From contig JALIZF010001712.1 in assembly GCA_029948255.1 (NCBI GenBank), positions 124,001 through 188,000 of the forward strand: a DNA stretch of 64,000 nt, in the 5' to 3' direction. This document shows, one piece after another, positions 9,136 to 21,918 of this stretch. Origin of the DNA: Telmatactis stephensoni (taxonomy: Eukaryota; Cnidaria; Anthozoa; Actiniaria; Isophelliidae). Made by a program: the position numbers and the translations under genes. A model generated the notes under the pieces. It did not search any database. It saw only the letters and a program-made list of their open reading frames with translations, and was not told the origin of the DNA. The stretch's first letter is position 1; each line of letters begins with the position of its first letter.

Positions 9136-12100
9136 ATGGCACCAAAAGTCACTTCGGTTTGCCAAATGTTTTTGATGTTTATATTCTGTCTGCCAACCAC
9201 CATAATTTCAGGTAGGTTGTTTAGCTAATTGATAATTAGTTCCTATATGCTCGAACCCAGAATTTCTACACAATCTTCCAAATTTTGTAACTGTTCCTGA
9301 ACACAGCAGGAAGTTGAGATAAACGTTCCAATTCCTTTTATAAAAGTTTTGTATATCTGTCATCGCCTTTCTATAAACTAAAATCAGTGATTCTAGAAAA
9401 TGCTTCGATTACTTTGAATATTTTCATAAATAGTTCAGTCTGATCAGTTGTCGTTCTACCGCCACACCGAACTGATATCAAAACTTTTATACTTTGCGAC
9501 GAATATTACAACGATTCATAAGCGTATTATTCTGTAGAAACTGAAAACCCTACGTGCCTAAACCTTTTTCGTTTCGTTGAAAACAGAAAGATGACTCGCC
9601 GAATGATGCTAAAATGTTAATGTGAGATCAAGCATGTCGGGTGATCCCCTCATAATCCCCACTTGGCAAACGCAATTCAAATAACTCCGTAGCCATTTAT
9701 CGGTGAAATTTATATTGATATATTAGTTTGTTCAGTTTTCTGTGTTGCCGGTCTAGAGAAAGGAAAGAGGCGAGACGGTATCTCTCTTTATCTCTTTCTC
9801 CTCCCCTCTCCTCTCAATCCTAATTGCCGTCCTTAATTCTCCCAAGCAGTCAAGATAACACAAATTATTCAACACAGTGGTTTTACTCTTTACAGCAAAT
9901 AATGTTTCTCTAGCATGTCCAACATCGAATACGGACTGGATAGCGACCCCAGTACCTCTTTACTACGTGATTGGTTTAGTAGTATTACTACTAATTACAC
10001 TTTCAAGTTGTATTGTCTGCTTGGCATGTGCTCGACGAAAGCGAAACCAAGGTATGATTATGACTAGGGTCGATCCTAAATATTTACATGTACCAATTCA
10101 AAAGCAGCATTTTCCGAACTTCTTTTAATGATTGGTATAGACCCATTTCACTTATTCCCTGACTGGAGGTCAAAACAATGAGAAATGTTTGCATGACAAA
10201 AGTTATCAATTAATTCCCAACAGAGAGAACAACCATTGTTGACATTGTTTGATCCTCCAGTGAGGGAATAAATGAAATTGGTCTACATGTATTACACGTG
10301 CTTTGATTGGTCAAGAACCGTGTGTGATATTACAGTAGATCAGACCGCATGCACCGATGAATCACACAATCTTATGCGCACTCTGATCGGCTGAAACGAA
10401 ACATTTTCATAAATATTGTATACACCTATTTCAAAAAACATTGTCGCACCAAGTCCTCAGTGCACAGTCCAAGACTGCAAAGAATCTCAGTAGTTGTTTA
10501 TTAAATTCATCAGGTCGCTATTGTCTTTCCTTGTGCGCTGGTTCGTTGGTCAACATTCTAAGCATTCCAGCAAGCATTGAGACTAATCAGGCCTTTTGTA
10601 TTCATGTTTCATGCAATCAAAACATGCTATGAATATATTAATCATTAGAATACTATCAACATCCTTTACAGTCTTGGACTGTGCACCGAGGACTTGCTAT
10701 TTTTGAAATAGGTGTATATAAATGCACATGTCAGTTGCATCTATAGATGCACAGAAGACGCCAAAATGAGACGTCATGCCACTCGACCAGTGACCGGCAC
10801 ACTTATCGGTACCTCTGTTTTTGGAATGAATGTGTTCAGATTCTTGAGGCATAATGTTCCTACATGCAGTATTTCGTATCAGTTTATAATTCTTTTACTA
10901 GAGTTAGCAGATAAACAAGGACAAGTCGAGAGGTATGTTTCTATAAGTACATTTTAGCATGAAGCCTGGTTGACGAGTGACGAAAGGAGAAGCGGAACGC
11001 AGACTGAGTAATGCTCTGCGTATTGTCTTCACTCAAGGAATCAATGCAGCACTAAGTCTGTGTATTTTGCTTCTGATTCTGCTTTCGTCGCTCGTGGAAA
11101 GCAGGCCTTATACATCATAGGTATATGGTAATAGTTTTTAAACTTAAAAAAATCTTTTAAAAAATTAATGAACGCAAAGAGCTCCCGAAAAACATTAAAC
11201 CGAATGACGTCAGTAGAAAAACAGAAAAAATAAAAAAGTGAGAGGCTAGGAGAGAAGGGAAAGCAAGTTTATCAACTCAACTGAGCAGGTTCAGGCTTGT
11301 TTCACGTTTCGTTTATGATGAAATTTTGTAGGTATAAACAGATGGCGGATATATATGATGTATCCTAGCTGCAAAATGAGGAATTGAAATTGAAATTGAA
11401 ATTGTTTTATTTCAGTTTCTTTGAAAGTTGGTTATGACAATTAGATTGCTATATATGGACATTGCATGTACTCGATAAACGCAAGGGCGCTTGGGCAAGG
11501 TTTCTGAATGCCGCTTAGAGCTCATTAATACCGAAACATAACTCGTTGTCCACTGCTATTTCATTCCTTGTTTCATTTCCTTATTTTTGTCGATCATGCA
11601 CTGTGCTAACCACCCGGGGGAGGGGGGAACTTCATTGTAAAAGGATCGGGTATGTTCGTCGTATCTCTTAGGGGTAAAAAATCCTTCCATTTGAGAAAAA
11701 AGGTAAAAAGGTAAAGGTAAAGCTCTGTATTTAACGTCGAAAGTTCCTTTAGCTACAAGCAACGCTATAAGCTGGTCTCCCAGGAAGCCGACGGTGCGTT
11801 CATTCTACCCCCCTCTTTCCATCAGTGCTCCGTTTTAAGGGTATTTAAAGCTAATTAAAGCTACACGGAAAGGAAAGAAGTCGAAACAAGGATGTGAGAT
11901 CTGGGGATCGAACTAGGGACCTCTCGCACCGAAGGCCGCGCACTAACCAACTGTGCCATCCTTGCTCCTTAACAAGATATTATAAGCGATGGGCTCTTTT
12001 GATACCGAGGAGATGCTAAAACTCTAAACTGTAATTTTAACACACCTTAAAAGATACCAAATCGATTTTCAAAAATCGAAATTTGTTGGTATCTCTTGTA

Positions 12101-15100
12101 TAACGACAAGTGTTTTCATACAAAATTTGTTTTTTTGAAAATTCGTATCTCCTTGATTTTTCAACTTATATCTTTAGTTATTTACTGATTTTGATGTGCT
12201 CTTTCCAGCTATGGTCATTGTTTTTAAGTTTGGGAACTTTTGGAATTACATGAAAAAGCCGTTACTATGAAATGACTGTAGCAATTCACAAAATACGTCA
12301 TTTACACATATAAGATTGCAGAATACATCTTGGTAACTGTCATATTCGCATTCAACATGAAAAATCAGTTTAGAATAGTTATGTTACCAGGTTCTACCCC
12401 AAAATGCCTCCAGGTGTCTGATTTTTCGAAAATGCGCCTAGTCTAGAAAGGTCATGCTCACGTTATCGCACCTCGAAAGGCGCATGAACAGCAGGCCGTG
12501 ATATTCTCTCTGCAGACATTTTTCTTTTAGCTAAGATGGGTATCACTAGTCTAGAAAATAGAAGAATTCAAGATATGATGTTAACCATAGACAAGTGTCT
12601 TCACAACAGGGCACCACAAGCTATTGTAGATTTAATTTCAACTCGACAATCTAAGTATAATTTAAGATGAGATTTTATGTTAAATTTACCTAAGATAAAC
12701 TCGACTAAGAATGGTCTTAAGTCATGGCGTTATTTTGCCGCTAAAACCTGGAATGCAATGCCAAATCAAATCAGAACTATGAATGGCAGTAAGGATTTTA
12801 TTAAAGCAATTAGAAAGCAGAATTTTATTAATTTGATGTAATATAAGCACTATTCCTAGGTTTTAAATCATTTAAACATTTTTAGAATTTTATATTTTAA
12901 CTTTTAAATTTATATATTTTATTTTTATTTTATTTTATTCATTTATTTATTTCTGTATTATAGCATTTCATTTTTGTTGTGGAGTACCTGAAAACTAGCT
13001 TTGTAGCTAAGTGTATTTTCCACATTAAATAAAGTATGTATGTATGTATGTATGTATGTGTGCTGTAAAACTACACGGAGGAGCTAGGTGGTCGTCTGTA
13101 ATATTGCTACTAGTACGTTTAGCTCCTTGATCAATTCCTAGAATGCAAATATATTATTTAAGGATGTACTGACATATCAAAATTGCCCGTTTTAGGGAAA
13201 TTTGAAAATGCTTTAAAATAACTCCAAATTGTCAAATCGCTTTTACATTTTATAGTTTGTCTTCTTTGATGGAATTTTCAAATTTAATGACGGTCATTGT
13301 GACGCCATCACGTGACGTCAAAGCTACAGAACAAAAATATAATTTTCATTAGCAATGCATATTATTGGAGAAATTGAAATAGGATAAATATATCTTGAGA
13401 TCAAAGTGCATAAAACCAAACATGCGTTTTAAGAATGGTCTCCAATAAACTTGTTATAAATTTTTTTGAATGTCCCAAATGAGTGAATACGGCAAATAGC
13501 TTCTGTGTTTCCTAATTTTATGCCCAACCCATGCTTGGCGTTGAAGAAAAGACTGTAAATGATATAAATACTGAAGAAACACTTCGTTTTGATGTAGTCC
13601 GCCAAAGATTAGAGCTTTTTAAATAACCCGGTAGTAAAAGGTCTCGCGCATGCGAAATCAGTATCAAATATATAAAAGTCAGGTGTGCGTCGCTCTACCG
13701 GAAGTCAAATGATTCCCGACAGAAACACGTGCGCGTACGCCTATCGGTGCGAAAACAAGACTCTTTTGCATAGCAACTATTGCACAGAATGGAGCAATGC
13801 TAACTAAATAGTGGTAAAATGCAAGGAATTTGTACTATTTAGTAACTTAGTCGTTTCTGCACTCTATCACCTTTTCAGCATTAATTTGAAAGAAATAACA
13901 GACGAAAAACGTCCAGCTAATTCATGCCAGAACAATGACAATAGCAATCTATTAGAGATGTACGTGGATGAGACAAGAGAACAGAGAGATCGTAATGAGG
14001 CAGACGTTGACTGCTCAAATGATACAAGAGACAAAGAAACTGTGTCAACACCAAGTGATAAGGAGAAGGCAAATGAAGGTATACTTTGAGAGTCTATTTA
14101 TGAAAATTGTCATCCGATCCCGCTTTAATAATTAATTCCGGCCTTAATTCTATTTTAAACATACATTTGTATTGACTCTATTCAATTTAGTATCAAACAG
14201 AGCGATTTTAATGCCATGTCAATTTTTCTCTCAATTTGAAAAGGAAAATAGGTTGCTCCATATATGACTTGCACCTGCATTATCATGGAGACTAAGGCCT
14301 GGGCCAAACGCCGCATCTTACTGGACCGTGCTAAATTAGATCAAAAACACTGCCTAATTACATTTTGGTTTAATTTAGAATGCGACTCATGTAAAGTACG
14401 GCTTATAATCAGTCAAGGCCTGCATAGACTGATTCCATAAGTCGGTCCCAGTTCGCTCTCTGACGATCTTGTTTTTTCGCTCACGGGTCCCGTGAGCGAA
14501 AAAAAATTCGTCAGAGAGCTAACTGGGACCGACTTGTGGAATCAGTCTAAGGCCTGCAATCATGATCATAATCATCATTTGTATTTGTATTTACAGGTAA
14601 TATAGAGACAGCAATTTGGCAGGCCAGGGAGGAGCAGATCTTACAGAAGAAACCTGACATCGATAACAAGAGCAAAGCCTTGCCACCTAAAGAACCATTG
14701 TACGCCGAAGTAAACAAGAATAACAAAGTATGTTTAACTACACTTCATAGTTTTTCATTAGTAAGTCGCAGAAGCAACGTAACGCAAATTGAAAAACGTG
14801 CTGAATGTCTGATTTAACAAAAATAGATTCTATTTCTCCGTGACGTCTGTACTGTAATAGATGTACAAATGCATGACGTCAAAATGTTATGAGGACAAAC
14901 ATGAGGCGAAGTTGAGTAGCGTGACTGTTGTTCTAGATCACAGAGCGCGTAATATACCAATAGTATGTACTGCATACAATATCATCATTGAGATTATTCA
15001 TGATATTGTGTAAGTTGAAACGTTTCTTCCCCGTTAAATCATGATCGGATCCGAACTGATTGATTGATGGTTTATTGTGAACAGGAGAAAGAGAAAAAGC

Positions 15101-15252
15101 CCAGCGCTGTTGTATATGCTGAGCTAGCAACCTTCCCTCTTGACATCAAGAAAAACAACCACGAAAATCAGGGCCTTCACCAGGGTACAGATTATGCAGA
15201 GATTGCAAGACTAGCAAAGTCACCTAGAGAGATGTCTCCCTTGACAGACTGA
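9136..15252 (+). CDS. Transmembrane adaptor-like protein with ITIM/ITSM motifs (gene B)
   Basis: Five exons join in consistent phase: 9136-9211, 9896-10051, 13902-14078, 14597-14727 and 15085-15252 (TGA). The first gives a signal peptide (MAPKVTSVCQMFLMFIFCLP) and ends in phase 1. The second gives a 20-odd residue ectodomain, a membrane helix and a juxtamembrane CIVCLACARRKR, a CxxC-type pattern used for palmitoylation in LAT/PAG-class adaptors. The tail is acidic and polar with PLYAEV, VVYAEL (fits the ITIM VxYxxL) and TDYAEI (fits ITSM TxYxxI) near the C-terminus. About 235 residues in all. The third exon has two possible acceptors (13879 or 13902); only 13902 keeps the frame. Extra ectodomain exons between 9212 and 9895 are not seen. 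Role inferred: an SH2-recruiting scaffold. Confidence 0.65.
10136..10290. mobile_element. Foldback MITE in intron 2 of gene B
   Basis: Imperfect inverted arms: tagacccatttcacttattc at the left against the inverse of gaataaatgaaattggtcta at the right, both continuing into a CTGGAGG/CCTCCAG inner match. About 155 bp, non-coding. Confidence 0.65.
10420..10718. mobile_element. MITE of the CACCTATTTCAAAAA family
   Basis: Ends are tatacacctatttcaaaaaa and its inverse tttttgaaataggtgtata. Inside, caagtcctcagtgcacagtc is repeated inverted. Non-coding. The same end sequence recurs at 28140, 28401, 51089, 53882 and 62484. Confidence 0.75.
10963..11110. mobile_element. Foldback MITE
   Basis: Arms aagcctggttgacgagtgac and the inverse of gtcgctcgtggaaagcaggcctt, with further inner complementarity. 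Non-coding. Confidence 0.6.
11790..11970 (-). repeat. tRNA-derived SINE, second family
   Basis: On minus, 11965 downwards reads aaggatggcacagttggtta (A box region) and ccctagttcgatccccag (B box region). A body with tcgaaac and a ctccgtttt segment follows. A related body without a good head lies at 16145-16262. SINE and not a gene, because the fold is incomplete and flanked by body sequence. Confidence 0.65.
12532..13066 (+). mobile_element. LINE 3' end (CR1/L2-like) with (TGTA)n tail
   Basis: A plus frame reads KMGITSLENRRIQDMMLTID, then after one in-frame stop GLKSWRYFAAKTWNAMPNQI, ending at a TAA near 12842. This is the C-terminal end of a non-LTR retrotransposon reverse-transcriptase ORF (L..L..RR..D......I pattern, then RYFAAK.WN.MP..IR). 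About 190 bp of AT-rich 3' UTR and a (TGTA)n tail at 13033-13058 follow, as expected of CR1/L2/Rex-like tails. 5'-truncated, dead copy in an intron of gene B. Confidence 0.7.
14425..14548. mobile_element. Hairpin MITE with direct-repeat flanks
   Basis: Arms tagactgattccataagtcg and the inverse cgacttgtggaatcagtcta are nearly perfect and extend to a ctcacgggtcccgtgag centre. The phrase aggcctgca flanks it on both sides (about 14416 and 14549), which looks like a 9-bp target duplication. Confidence 0.75.
14817..14960. repeat. Dispersed repeat related to 22060-22190 (inverted)
   Basis: The segments aatagattctatttctccgtg, gacgtcaaaatg and tgttgttct occur in the same order as in the reverse complement of 22060-22200. 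No coding signal. Confidence 0.5.
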
Positions 15253-15718
15253 TAAACATTACCCGTGACGTCATAACGTACCACGATATTAACTACAAGT
15301 TAAGATATGTAACCGAAATAGCAAAATTGGTCTGCACAAACGCCGAAGTAATTAACGGCCTCTATTAGCGGCTTTACTTCACTTCACTTTAAGTGTTAGT
15401 GGCACCTTACATGATGTAATATAAATGCACCGCGGTCAGCGGTTGATACTAATTTCCAAATTAGCTTAAAGAGAGTTGCTGCGCACGTAATACACTCATT
15501 AATAAGGGATTGTTCTGATTAGAACACTTTTTAAGTTTTAAGATATAGAACTAGGATAAGCATGAAGCAAATCTAGTCATTGTACAGAAAGCTTTAAGAA
15601 AAATATTTGATTGCTAACAGAAAAGAGTTGTAAGTATTCAGAAAAGCAAAGGAACATTATAAATAAATAGGAATAATAACCTAGCGTTTCTTTGTACATG
15701 AGTGTCATGTTAAATACT

Positions 15719-15883
15719 AAATTGCTTGCTTCGTCCACGTTACATTTTTAATTTCCAAGCTTTCGGCTCGTAAATAGTAGTGTATGATCGTTGAAGAGTT
15801 GTTGTTACGCTATTCTCTGATGATGGCTCTACAAGCCGAAAGCTTGGAAATTAAAAATGTAACGTGGACGAAGCAAGCAATTT
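15719..15883. mobile_element. Foldback element with 52-bp arms
   Basis: The left arm begins aaattgcttgcttcgtccac (15719-15770). The right arm ends gtggacgaagcaagcaattt (15832-15883). The arms match over about 52 bp around a 60-bp loop. A short open frame through the loop is incidental. Confidence 0.85.
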
Positions 15884-17953
15884 TGTATTTAGGAATGATA
15901 ACGTTGATAATTCTTGATAGGCAAATGCGAAAGCTAATAATGAATGTGATTCTTAAACTTTGTATATAATTGCTACGATTGCGCTACGATCAAAGCTAGC
16001 GTTTCCATATGAAACGAGAACATAATCTCTGGGATTGTGATTGGCCGCAAACCCTACGAACCATTGCTGCCATCGTTTGAATAAGATTTCCATATGATCC
16101 TTGCCTGCGATTTATGCGATCGTACGGCGACCATATGGAAATCAGGGCTCAACGGTACGCACCTTACACCCAGTCCCTCTCTATCAGCTCCGTTTAACGG
16201 ATATGGGTATCTGAAGCACAACACGGGATAGAGAGAAGTTTCGAAACAAGTGTTTAACGTCATTAAGGACTAATGAAGTTTTAATCACACTTATAACCAT
16301 GGAGTTATACTGCGCTTAGCAGTATTATGCGTCAGTTTTCAACGGCGCTGAAGTAGTTAGGCGAAAACTACCAAAGTACCAACTTGGCGACGCTATCGAT
16401 ACCAGAAAATCAACAAGGAAATTCTAAGGTACTCATTCCTCGACAGCTATTAGTTAGAAGGGGAGAGTTTGTCATAGAGAATCCAGTGGTGTCCTTTATA
16501 ACACTGAAAATATTCCCGATGAAAAAAGAACCCTTGAATAGAGCACTGACCGCAAATAACGTTTAAATTAAACGAGCAGTTTTGTTAAGCATGGCAAATC
16601 GCTTTCGAGCAATGTCATAGAAATTAACATGATATGTCAAGACAACGTGACCAGGCCCGCTTATGCTTCATAAAGAAAGGACGGTAAATAGCAGAACTGT
16701 TTCTCAATGGTTGAATCCAGAATAATTTACCTTGAACTCGCGCGAGTTTTGGCCGATCACGTTTTCGCTTTTAATCAACATATTACCATAGCAACGGGAT
16801 TTTGATGTACACTAAAGGCAAAACTAAAAGTGTTTACCGAGTGGTGATTCTATTCACTTGCGATGATTTATTTCTTTTTCTAATTATTTTTCTTGTTTGT
16901 ATATCTCTCTTTGTTTATTGAACAATTGATTCATCATTTAATTGAGTTTTTGTTACAAAATTGCCAAAATAGTTAGATTTAACTGAACAAATTACATATA
17001 TGTACCAAAAGATTATGTATATGGAAGAAGCGCGCGATTTGTTTCTAAAGTTTTATACATGAAGCTCGTTGTAACACATGCGATTAATATGCAAACGCCC
17101 CAACAAGCGACACTACAAAGTGTCTGAAAAGCTGTAAAACTATGTTGAAAAGTACCAGGATTGGTGTTGTACAATTCAAAGCGTCCCTCAAAACTGAGTG
17201 ATATGCATTCGTTAGTACACTTTAATTTTCTGTAGTCAAAGATTCAAATGAAAGCAGAATGAGCAACACAAACAAATAATTATCCGAAACCATTTTTGAC
17301 TGGTTGTCAATGTAGATAAGTTGAAATTGGCGTCCTTCACAAACCTCAAGTTTTCCAAAACCACGAATAAAACGTTCTGCTTAAGATTCAATCATGGTAT
17401 TAGCTATTCTAAATCCATAATATTTGGTAAACAGCAACCTGAAGCAAGCTATTTGACTTGTGAAAATCTATTTGAAGTAGGCCTTTTGTTGAAGACTTAA
17501 TGTACTTACCGACTCTCAAGACAACGCCATTTAAATAGCATAGGCAATCCCTATCCAATTACTCTATCGCATCTCGCCCAACGTCGTCCACATTATGGCT
17601 TTACGTAAGTGGGCGCAAGAGAAACCTCAATTTCCGAGACTCATTTTCTGAGTCAACTATTGAAAGGTATGACATAATGGCATTATAGGTTTGTACAGGA
17701 AGGGACCAGTTACAAGGAAATTATCACGCCACAGGATCAACTAGAAAGTCTAACGATGAGATTGTATTTAATTGTTATACACGTTTTTTTAGGACAAGCA
17801 TAAAGCGACATTTACATCCGTTTAGGTAGTTGTGTCTGTCATGTCGTTGTATCATTATCATGAGCATTCTACTGGTTTTCCCTAACGAGTTCGTCCACTT
17901 CCATTGATTGTTTTGGCGGCTAAGAGAAACACTATTTTTGTAGCATTACAAGC
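15884..17953. other. Intergenic with SINE relic
   Basis: At 16145-16262 there is a body fragment related to the 11790 SINE (ctcagctccgtttaacgg-like and gtttcgaaacaag segments). Otherwise I see no gene. Confidence 0.45.
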
Positions 17954-18024
17954 ATGAAGAAGTCGCTGTTCAATAGGATTGTACTTGACTTGTGTTTTGG
18001 TTGCTCTTACATGGTCATTTTCAG
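17954..18024 (+). other. Candidate signal-peptide exon (possibly of gene C)
   Basis: An ATG at 17954 is followed within 71 bp by a strong donor (tcag/gtaaga). A frame without its own ATG reads LYLTCVLVALTWSFS, a good hydrophobic signal core, and would leave the exon in phase 1 as in gene B. The ATG frame is displaced by one base. So either this is a signal exon damaged by an indel or a coincidence. Confidence 0.3.
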
Positions 18025-21000
18025 GTAAGATTCTGTTTTTTATTAACTTTCACCTGCATGGCAAACAGCGCTGCGCTTTCCGCTTCTGCATAAAAAGCCG
18101 GCAAATTTGTCAACAAACAGTAGTGTTCTTACACACAGCAGGAAGAAGAATTTCCTTTTAATCATTTTTACAATTAAAATTTCCTCTAAAACATAGTGGA
18201 GTGATCTTTAATTTCTTCCATTCAACTTTCACCTAAAACTTGAGCTGTAAAAACAGAGTGAAGTTGAATTATTGATTGTGACATCATGTTTTACAAGCGT
18301 ATTATATCTATAAATGAAGAACAATTTTATGTTTTACGGTCTATTAGGGCAAATAAAAACAGACATTTTTGCGAGTCTCTTCTGCTGGTATCATTAAAGG
18401 TGAACAAATATGTATTTAGTTTTTTGTTCCTCACGACGGGAATACAAAACAAACAATTACTGAGTTTAATCATAATACAAAGCGTTACTCCTCAAAAATT
18501 TTGTAATCGTAATTTCCATCTTCCCTTCCTTTTAGCTTTTAGTATGTAAAACAAAAATGTTTCCCTTGGAAAATAGGAAATCATTAACATTTCAGCTGTT
18601 TGCAATGTAAGCTTTCAAAAAGTCAAAAAATCCTCTAATTATATTCAAATGTGAAATTTCTCTTATTCGTGTTATACAGTCCAAATCTTCCGATCTAAAC
18701 CATATTCATATTCTCAAAATCTAAAATTAATGGAGAGATCAGTGAAGCTGATAAAAGGAAAATCTTGGTCTTCGCGGGAAAACAGAGAATTCGGTTTTTT
18801 GCTCGTTAGCTTGATTTTACAATAGCACGAAGAATAATTTTGTCAAATGTGGACAAATATTTCTTAACGAAAGAATAGCGTCCTCAATTATGGCTTCAAA
18901 CGTCTCGGCGCGGTTTTCGTCGGCACAAACTAAAGATTATTTGTTCCCGCATTCTATTTAGATCCGTAAACTTAAACATTACCTGTGGACTCCGCAGATT
19001 ATTAACTCTATCAGAAAACATTTCATTAGGCAAGAATGCCATTTTTAATGATGTAAAACTAGCTGGCGGTTTAGATAAACAGCAAAGCTTATTATTTTGA
19101 CATGGCAGTGAAAGAGCAGGAATATTTCTGCACAGCAAGTGTAGTACCAAAGAGAAACAGAAACACGCCACAATTTTTGATTTCCATAAAAGCAAATGTG
19201 TTTTTGAATCGTGCAGTAATACATGAATTTAACTTTGGATGTTTATGACGACATTCTTTTAACGCAAAACTAGCCGCTTATTTTGATGAGTGTAGACAGA
19301 TATCAAACCGATCGAAATATTATCTAAATCGGGCCATTTTCTCAAATTTGAGGTATGGATGTCTTGCAATGGTTTCACCAAGAACACCTCACACACAGCG
19401 ACAAAGAAAATTTAATTCAATTAAAATATACATTTTCAGAATTATACCACCCCTAAAGTTAAATATAAAGTACCAAATAAGATATAAAAGTGGATCAATT
19501 GAGGGATTTCCTTAGATTTCATGGTATTATGTACGCTAAACGTCTTCTTGGCCATTAATTGCCACAACTTGTTACATATCAAGGCATTCATTTGATATGC
19601 AATACCTAGTGCATCAAACTGTTGGTTTTCTTTTGGCAGTCTTCTTCTGGCCCCCCAAAAATGGAGAAGTCCATTGTTAATTTTATTGCCAAATATAATG
19701 AGAATTAATTCACGGAAATATAGTGGATTAAATGTTACATTATAATAGAAATGCTTGCGCTTGTAAATAAGCTTGCAAAGCCGCACGCGCATCTCTGAAC
19801 TGTGATATATAACGACTGGGATTTGTAGAGCACAATAAAGCAAGGCTAGAAACACTACTCGTATGGCTGCATGTTTTTCTTGCCTTATCAAAAAAGGTCC
19901 AAAAATATTTTATCAAACAATATACAAAACGGTGGCTTACTCTGCGTACTGTAATACACTCTAGATCTGGCAGAAGTAGAACACTCGGAAAGCAAGAAAA
20001 ACACTCGGATACGCCTCATGTTCCTGAGTTGTATCCCGGCCTTGTGTTTTGCATATCCCATTAATTTTTATCACATTACGGAGACATGTGCGTTTTATAT
20101 TCATTTCTTAAACAGAGGCGCAATTACTTTGCATTCCTTTTATCAAATTACTGTATTTTTGACGAAAAATATGTGTGCGATAGCGTCCTTGGTCCTTTGA
20201 TATAAAAATTGTCGCCAGCCAATGAGCGCTCGTGTTATTCCTCGAATATTTTGTCATCCATCATATATTAGAGAAAAATTTTTGCTTAGCGTTTTTACAA
20301 TATACAAGTGCATTACATGAATATATTCTAACAAATATTTTAGTGAAAAAATAGAAAATCGTTTGTCCTGTTAATATTTAACAAAATGAACAAAAGGCCC
20401 ACAAGTTTATGCAAGACCGCGACGTCATTTCGCTTTCTGACAAAATTCTTCTGTAGCGTATATTTTCAGTACTCGTTCGGATGTGCCACTTAATTTACGC
20501 CGGCTGAGAGAGGCAATATTTGTAACCTCAGTTGTTACTACTTAACCAGCGATTGTGGGTTTAGAGGAAATTAAACCATTCTTTAGTAAAACTCCTCTTG
20601 ACTTTATCAACAAAATAATGTATTAAATGAAGTACAGCTCTCGTAACCTGGACATCATGGCTGCAGCCCTTCAACATCATTTAACTACCAAACCAAAGAT
20701 TGACCATCAGACTGAATGAATGCTATCATTAATACATAAAACACGACCAAACATGTGGTAAATGAAAATTGCTAAAGCTTTTTATAAAAAATCTAGCAGC
20801 AAAGTGCGTTGTTAATAAAAACATTCAAGGCAGAAAATACAAATAATTTTTTCAGATCAGATCATTTTAAGCTTATCGAGTAGCGCTGAATTTTTGTGGG
20901 AATTTGAAGTTTGGAGATAAATAATCTTTTGTGAACTGATTTCGATTTTTGCTACTGGGGAAGTCTTTTTTTCTGTAAATCTTTTAGAAGCTAAATAGCT

Positions 21001-21541
21001 TTAGTCGCCGTCACCGACTGCAACTTCTTCCTTTTGTTTCTGAAACTAAATTACATGTTAGCAGTGAATAGATATATATAGCTTCAACAATTGATTTTTG
21101 TGAAGCATATTTTTGCGGTTGTTTGTGATAAAACACAAACACTGCAAACTTAAAACCCACAAGATTAAGAATTAATATACATTAGTTATTTTTATTAGTT
21201 TTTTTAATTTTCTGATGATTTTTTTACGCCTTACCATCAACTAATATCAGTACAAAAATAGTTTGGGATCGAGGAATAATTCGAAGTAAAATATACCCGT
21301 TAAAGATATGGAGTCTGCTGAAATATCTCTATTGTCGTCTTTACATAAGTGTGGGCTATCAAATTCCAAGAAGACAATTTCCACAAGACTTGATAGCTCT
21401 TCATATTTTTGTCATTAAAAAGCGTCTAGACTGGTCCATTTCCGTAGAAAAGATCTTTTATTAGTATAAGTTAATATAAAGGACTTCTATCATTTCCTTT
21501 GATGTTCATAGTATTACAGCTAATCTGTATTTCTATAATAG
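18025..21541. other. Long AT-rich intergenic or intronic stretch
   Basis: No convincing exon, RNA gene or transposon is seen. It would be intron 1 of gene C if 17954 is its first exon. Confidence 0.45.
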
Positions 21542-21918
21542 AAGCGCTATCCTGTTCTTGTTACACATTTCATGCGGATGTCAAACCATGGAACAAGAGT
21601 CGACAGCACTGCATCAAAAATGGCGGGGATTTAGTTTCTATGGAAACAAAAGAGGAATGGTCAAAAATAAATGCTAAGATTCAGGAACGTTACTGACAGG
21701 AGCGAGTGGCACATTGGTCTAACAAACCTTACGGGGATCTGGAAATGGCTAAGTGACCGTCCCTTGACTATACAAAAGTGGCAGGAAGGGGAGCCAGAGC
21801 CAGTGGCTTACAAAAAGTATGTCACTATGGCAAAGAACTGGCCCTAGGGGTACACAAGGATTGTTTAACAGCCTAAGAGAGGATATTCCAAGAGCTCGTA
21901 TATGTGAATACAAAAGAG
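21542..21918 (+). pseudogene. Frameshifted C-type lectin exon of gene C
   Basis: Acceptor ataatag/AAGCG and donor AGAG/gtattt bracket the domain. The frame breaks near 21690, just before the EWHIGL strand, and again near 21845, between KNWP and the GTQGLF...RICEYK end. All conserved landmarks remain, so the disruptions are recent or are base-level sequence errors. Confidence 0.6.

Noticed and set aside
19442..19891. 149-codon minus frame
   Set aside because: No family pattern, codon use like background AT-rich DNA, and no splice context.
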